Part shown: in pieces, positions 60,997 through 64,000 of the stretch | Layout of the letters: the number at the start of each line of letters is the position of its first letter | Numbering within the stretch: the stretch's first letter is position 1 | DNA from: Paenibacillus xylaniclasticus | GTDB taxonomy: Bacteria > Bacillota > Bacilli > Paenibacillales > Paenibacillaceae | Direction of reading: 5' to 3' | Length of the DNA stretch: 64,000 nucleotides | Assembly: GCF_004001065.1 (NCBI RefSeq) | Contig: NZ_BIML01000004.1 | Location: 310,001 to 374,000 of the forward strand | Notes under the pieces: model-generated | Database searches by the model: none | What the model saw: only the letters and a program-made list of their open reading frames with translations | Told to the model about the DNA's origin: nothing | Made by a program: the position numbers and the translations under genes

Positions 60997-61968
60997 ATGT
61001 CTGTACAATATCGCCAATTAGGTGCAAGCGGGTTGAAGGTAAGTGAAATTAGTCTTGGCAGCTGGCTGACTTACGGAGGTTATGTTGAACGGGAGAACGC
61101 GGTGCGGTCGATTCGCAAAGCGTATGAGCTTGGCATCAACTTTTTTGATACGGCTAATGTCTATGCAAAAGGCGAAGCGGAGCGTGTCGTCGGGGAAACG
61201 CTTCGCGATTACGAGCGTTCGTCCTACGTGCTGGCGACCAAGGTGTACGGCAAGATCGGAGACGGTCCGAACGACCGCGGCTTATCGCGCAAGCATGTCA
61301 TCGAGTCTGCCAATGCAAGCCTGAAGCGTCTCGGACACGATTATGTCGATATTTTATATAGTCACCGGTTCGATGCAAGCACACCGCTTGAAGAAACGCT
61401 CCGTGCGTTCGACGATCTGGTGCGCCAGGGTAAAGTGCTTTATATCGGCGTGAGCGAATGGACGGCGGCGCAAATTACGGAAGCGTTCGCGATTGCGGAC
61501 AAATATTTGCTCGACAAAATCGTTGTCAATCAGCCGATTTACAACTTGTTCGAGCGTTATATTGAGAAAGAAATTATACCGCTCGGCGAGAAGAAAGGGT
61601 TCGGCCAAGTGGTATTCTCGCCGCTGGCACAAGGCATTCTGACGGGCAAATATTCCGCGGGATCCATTCCGGCTGATTCCCGTGCTGTGAAGCATGACAA
61701 TTTCAAAAACAAGCTGACGGAGGATAGGTTGGCAAAAGTTGCAGAGCTCCAAGATATCGCCCGCGAACAAGGCATAACGGTCAGCCAGCTATCGCTTGCT
61801 TGGATTCTCCGCCAGCCGAATGTTGCAAGCGCCCTAATCGGTGCGAGCCGCCCTGAGCAGGTAGAAGAGAATGTGAAGGCTTCCGGCGTCGTCCTTAATG
61901 AGGAAGTGTTAAACCGCATTTCGAGGGTCATCAATAATGAACCGGTAACGGTGCGCGGCTCGTTCTAA
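60997..61968 (+). CDS. Aldo/keto reductase 2 (Kv-beta/YghZ type)
   Basis: A 323-residue paralogue of the 39708 enzyme. Catalytic elements are seen in FDTANVYAKG (Asp, Tyr), LATKVYG (Lys) and YSHRFD (His); the cofactor segment is SALIGASRPEQV. It would reduce carbonyl products, perhaps aldehydes released by the monooxygenases (inference). Ribosome binding site TAGGAGG. It is the last gene of the leader 3 unit, 33 bp after monooxygenase 3. Confidence 0.86.
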   Translation: MSVQYRQLGASGLKVSEISLGSWLTYGGYVERENAVRSIRKAYELGINFFDTANVYAKGEAERVVGETLRDYERSSYVLATKVYGKIGDGPNDRGLSRKHVIESANASLKRLGHDYVDILYSHRFDASTPLEETLRAFDDLVRQGKVLYIGVSEWTAAQITEAFAIADKYLLDKIVVNQPIYNLFERYIEKEIIPLGEKKGFGQVVFSPLAQGILTGKYSAGSIPADSRAVKHDNFKNKLTEDRLAKVAELQDIAREQGITVSQLSLAWILRQPNVASALIGASRPEQVEENVKASGVVLNEEVLNRISRVINNEPVTVRGSF

Positions 61969-61989
61969 TCGAGTAGATTTCGTGCTTAT

Positions 61990-62064
61990 GCCTGCATTGT
62001 GTGCAGTAATGGTCTTGCCTGCCGAATGGTTGAGTGAGACAGACTGCATATGATGCAGGCTTTT
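61990..62064 (+). terminator. Possible intrinsic terminator
   Basis: GCCTGCAT (61990-61997) pairs with ATGCAGGC (62053-62060) before TTTTC, with more structure in the long loop. Confidence 0.45.
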
Positions 62065-62188
62065 CGACCGCTAATTCGTTTATGATCGTCAGATCCGAAC
62101 TAAATTGCTGCATGTATACAGAGTCAATCAATTGCAGACTAGCTCTACGCTAATTAGCCTACTCATACAGCGGGAAGTGATTGTCTTA

Positions 62189-63952
62189 TTGAAATCAACG
62201 AAATTGATTAAAAGCTTCTTCATGACGACCTGGCCAGTATATTCAGCTTCTCTCACCCTTCATTTCGTATCGAATTGGATAAATGTTAATTTCCCGAAGG
62301 TGCTCGGACGGTTCACCGATCAGCTTGCCGCTGGCGTCCTTACGCATGACAAAGTCGTATCCTTCAGTCTGCTGCTGCTTGCAATCGGTATAGGACATGT
62401 CCTATTCAACGGCTGTGCAATGTATTTAGTTATGTATGTCGGCCGCAAGTTCGAATTTCACGTGCGGGGAAAGTTGTTTCACCATTTTACTTTAATGAGC
62501 GAACGTTTCTATTCTAACAATGGAGTTGGCAGGCTGCTCAGTTACTTCATGAACGACGTAACGGCGGTCCGGGAATCGATCTCGATGGGCTTCAATGCGA
62601 CCGCGAACGCAACGATGCTGCTAGCTGCTGCTGCTGCGATAATGATATCAAGCGGCATCCCGTTTTTTTTGATTGCGGCCTCAGTGTTTCCGCTGCTGCT
62701 AATCCCATTTATTGTCATATATCTTGGTCCGCTTATCCGCGAGCGGTCGTTAGCCGTGCAAGAATCGTTAGGGAGAATGACGGAGCTGGCAGAAGAGCAG
62801 TTCGGCGGCGTTCGAGTAACGAAAAAATTCGCAGTAGAAGACGTAATGGAACGTCGCTTTAATGCATCGGTCGACGAAATATGCCGCAATCAGCGGCTGC
62901 TCGTTCGAGTATCCTCGTTATTTCAGGCACTCGTTCCGTATCTGGGGACGATTGCATTAATTACCGCGCTTGCATTCGGAGGTTATTTAGCGATCCACGG
63001 CCGAATTACGCTAGGTCATTTCGTCGCTTTGACACTGTATGTTCGGATGTTGATGAATCCGCTTCAGCAAATCGGCAACGTTATTAATTCGATTCAACGG
63101 TCGAGAGCATCGCTGGAGAGATTAAATAGACTGCTGTCCGAGCAATCAGAGATTGTCGAGTCGGCATCCGCGCGAGACGTTAATCTTTCGGCCGCTGTGC
63201 TCCGCATCCGTAATCTAACGTTCGCGTACCAGCCGTCCTCCCGTCCTGCTCTGCACAACATTCAGCTTACACTCAAGCCGGGGGCGACATTGGGCATAAT
63301 TGGACGTACTGGAAGCGGTAAGACGACGCTAATGAAGCTTCTGTTACGGATGTATGATCCACCTCCTGGGACAATTCTGTTCGGCAGCACAGATATTCGT
63401 GAGATGACGCTTGAAAGCTTGCGCAATCAAATTGCATACGTGCCGCAAGACGGCTTCTTATTCAGTACGACGATTCGTGAGAATATCGCGTTCCATAACC
63501 GTGAAGCCAAGCTGTGTGCGGTGAAGACGGCAGCGAAACAAGCACGAATCTATGACAATATCGTCAATCTGCCGAGCCGATTCGATACACGCCTTGGCGA
63601 ACGCGGTATGACGCTGTCCGGTGGGCAACGCCAGCGCACCAGCTTGGCGAGGGGACTCATTAAGAATGCCCCTCTATTAATTCTTGATGACAGTGTCAGT
63701 GCGGTCGATACCGTAACGGAGAAAGAAATTATTAGCACGATTCGGAAGGAAAGAGCAGGCAAGACGACAATTATTATTGCGCACCGGATTAGCGCGATTA
63801 AGCATGCCGACATTATTCTCGTCGTTGACGAAGGAGCAGTCGTGCAGCGTGGTACTCATGAGCAGCTGCTGCGGGAGCCTGGACTTTATGCAGAGCTTCA
63901 TGCGATCCAAGAGGAGGGACAACAGCATGCGACCGGCACAGGCTATTCATAA
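62189..63952 (+). CDS. Second heterodimeric ABC exporter, degenerate-site subunit
   Basis: A 587-residue half-transporter: six transmembrane helices followed by an ATPase with Walker A GRTGSGKTT, signature LSGGQRQR and Walker B LILDDS, where Asp replaces the catalytic Glu. The start is uncertain. ATG 62105 has no ribosome binding site; GTG 62177 and TTG 62189 lie near CGGGAAG, and TTG gives the N terminus (LKSTKLIKSFF) usual for the family. It overlaps the next gene by 26 bp, the same layout as the exporter at 16196-19826. Confidence 0.82.
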   Translation: MKSTKLIKSFFMTTWPVYSASLTLHFVSNWINVNFPKVLGRFTDQLAAGVLTHDKVVSFSLLLLAIGIGHVLFNGCAMYLVMYVGRKFEFHVRGKLFHHFTLMSERFYSNNGVGRLLSYFMNDVTAVRESISMGFNATANATMLLAAAAAIMISSGIPFFLIAASVFPLLLIPFIVIYLGPLIRERSLAVQESLGRMTELAEEQFGGVRVTKKFAVEDVMERRFNASVDEICRNQRLLVRVSSLFQALVPYLGTIALITALAFGGYLAIHGRITLGHFVALTLYVRMLMNPLQQIGNVINSIQRSRASLERLNRLLSEQSEIVESASARDVNLSAAVLRIRNLTFAYQPSSRPALHNIQLTLKPGATLGIIGRTGSGKTTLMKLLLRMYDPPPGTILFGSTDIREMTLESLRNQIAYVPQDGFLFSTTIRENIAFHNREAKLCAVKTAAKQARIYDNIVNLPSRFDTRLGERGMTLSGGQRQRTSLARGLIKNAPLLILDDSVSAVDTVTEKEIISTIRKERAGKTTIIIAHRISAIKHADIILVVDEGAVVQRGTHEQLLREPGLYAELHAIQEEGQQHATGTGYS

Positions 63953-64000
63953 TTGGCAGCTGGACCAGAAGTCCGATCCGAACCTGCCGGAGCAGAAGCC
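63927..64000 (+). CDS. Start of partner ABC exporter subunit, cut by window end
   Basis: An ATG with AGAGGAGGG at 8 bases opens a frame MRPAQAIHNWQLDQ... that runs off the window after 24 codons. The overlap with the previous gene and the degenerate site in that protein both predict the catalytic subunit of a heterodimeric exporter. Only the N-terminal extension is visible. Confidence 0.65.
   Translation, partial: MRPAQAIHNWQLDQKSDPNLPEQK

Overview
The window looks like chromosomal DNA of a spore-forming Gram-positive bacterium of the Paenibacillus type. The grounds are strong AGGAGG-type ribosome binding sites, SigA-like promoters, a SleB-type germination hydrolase, YndM/DUF2512, YdjO and DUF3895 proteins, many long carbohydrate ABC operons, and moderate G+C. 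This assignment is inference from gene content; no rRNA or marker gene is present. I see no tRNA, rRNA, insertion sequence, prophage or CRISPR array.

Layout. 1-8.6 kb: housekeeping genes. These are a partial SleB hydrolase, an arsenite-type permease, a phosphodiesterase, a HAD phosphatase, the remnant of a DUF59 gene, a metallo-beta-lactamase/TetR pair behind a twin-operator promoter, a serine hydrolase and a cell-wall amidase. 8.7-25.6 kb: uracil permease, a DUF5995 protein, a lone ECF sigma factor, nitroreductase, a GH95 fucosidase, a heterodimeric ABC exporter followed by a tandem palindromic repeat array, a PCYCGC lipoprotein, a lactonase, a candidate small RNA and a two-component system. 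25.7-39.5 kb: a DCC/DoxX-like/DUF4166 operon, metallo-hydrolases, two peptidases, a FhuF-like protein, a CLC channel with fluoride-type motifs, a MarR/MFS pair and a DUF3895 protein.

39.5-62 kb is the most distinctive part. It opens with an aldo/keto reductase and an 8-gene carbohydrate ABC operon: ATPase, a 990-residue binding protein, two permeases, an NHL-YIP1 membrane protein, a DUF5696 protein and two more permeases. Next comes a tandem duplication of a flavin monooxygenase (NtaA/DmoA type) plus lipoprotein binding-protein unit, then a nitroreductase, a third monooxygenase and a second aldo/keto reductase. Three transcription units in this stretch, at about 39.6, 53.0 and 58.7 kb, start with similar promoters. 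Each has a 40-50 nt leader, a small CCGG-loop-CCGG hairpin and an overlapping intrinsic terminator. This looks like a shared attenuation RNA that ties uptake and oxidation of one substrate class into a regulon. Scavenging of organosulfur or amine compounds is my best guess from the enzyme families.

The window ends in a second heterodimeric ABC exporter, whose second subunit runs off the edge.
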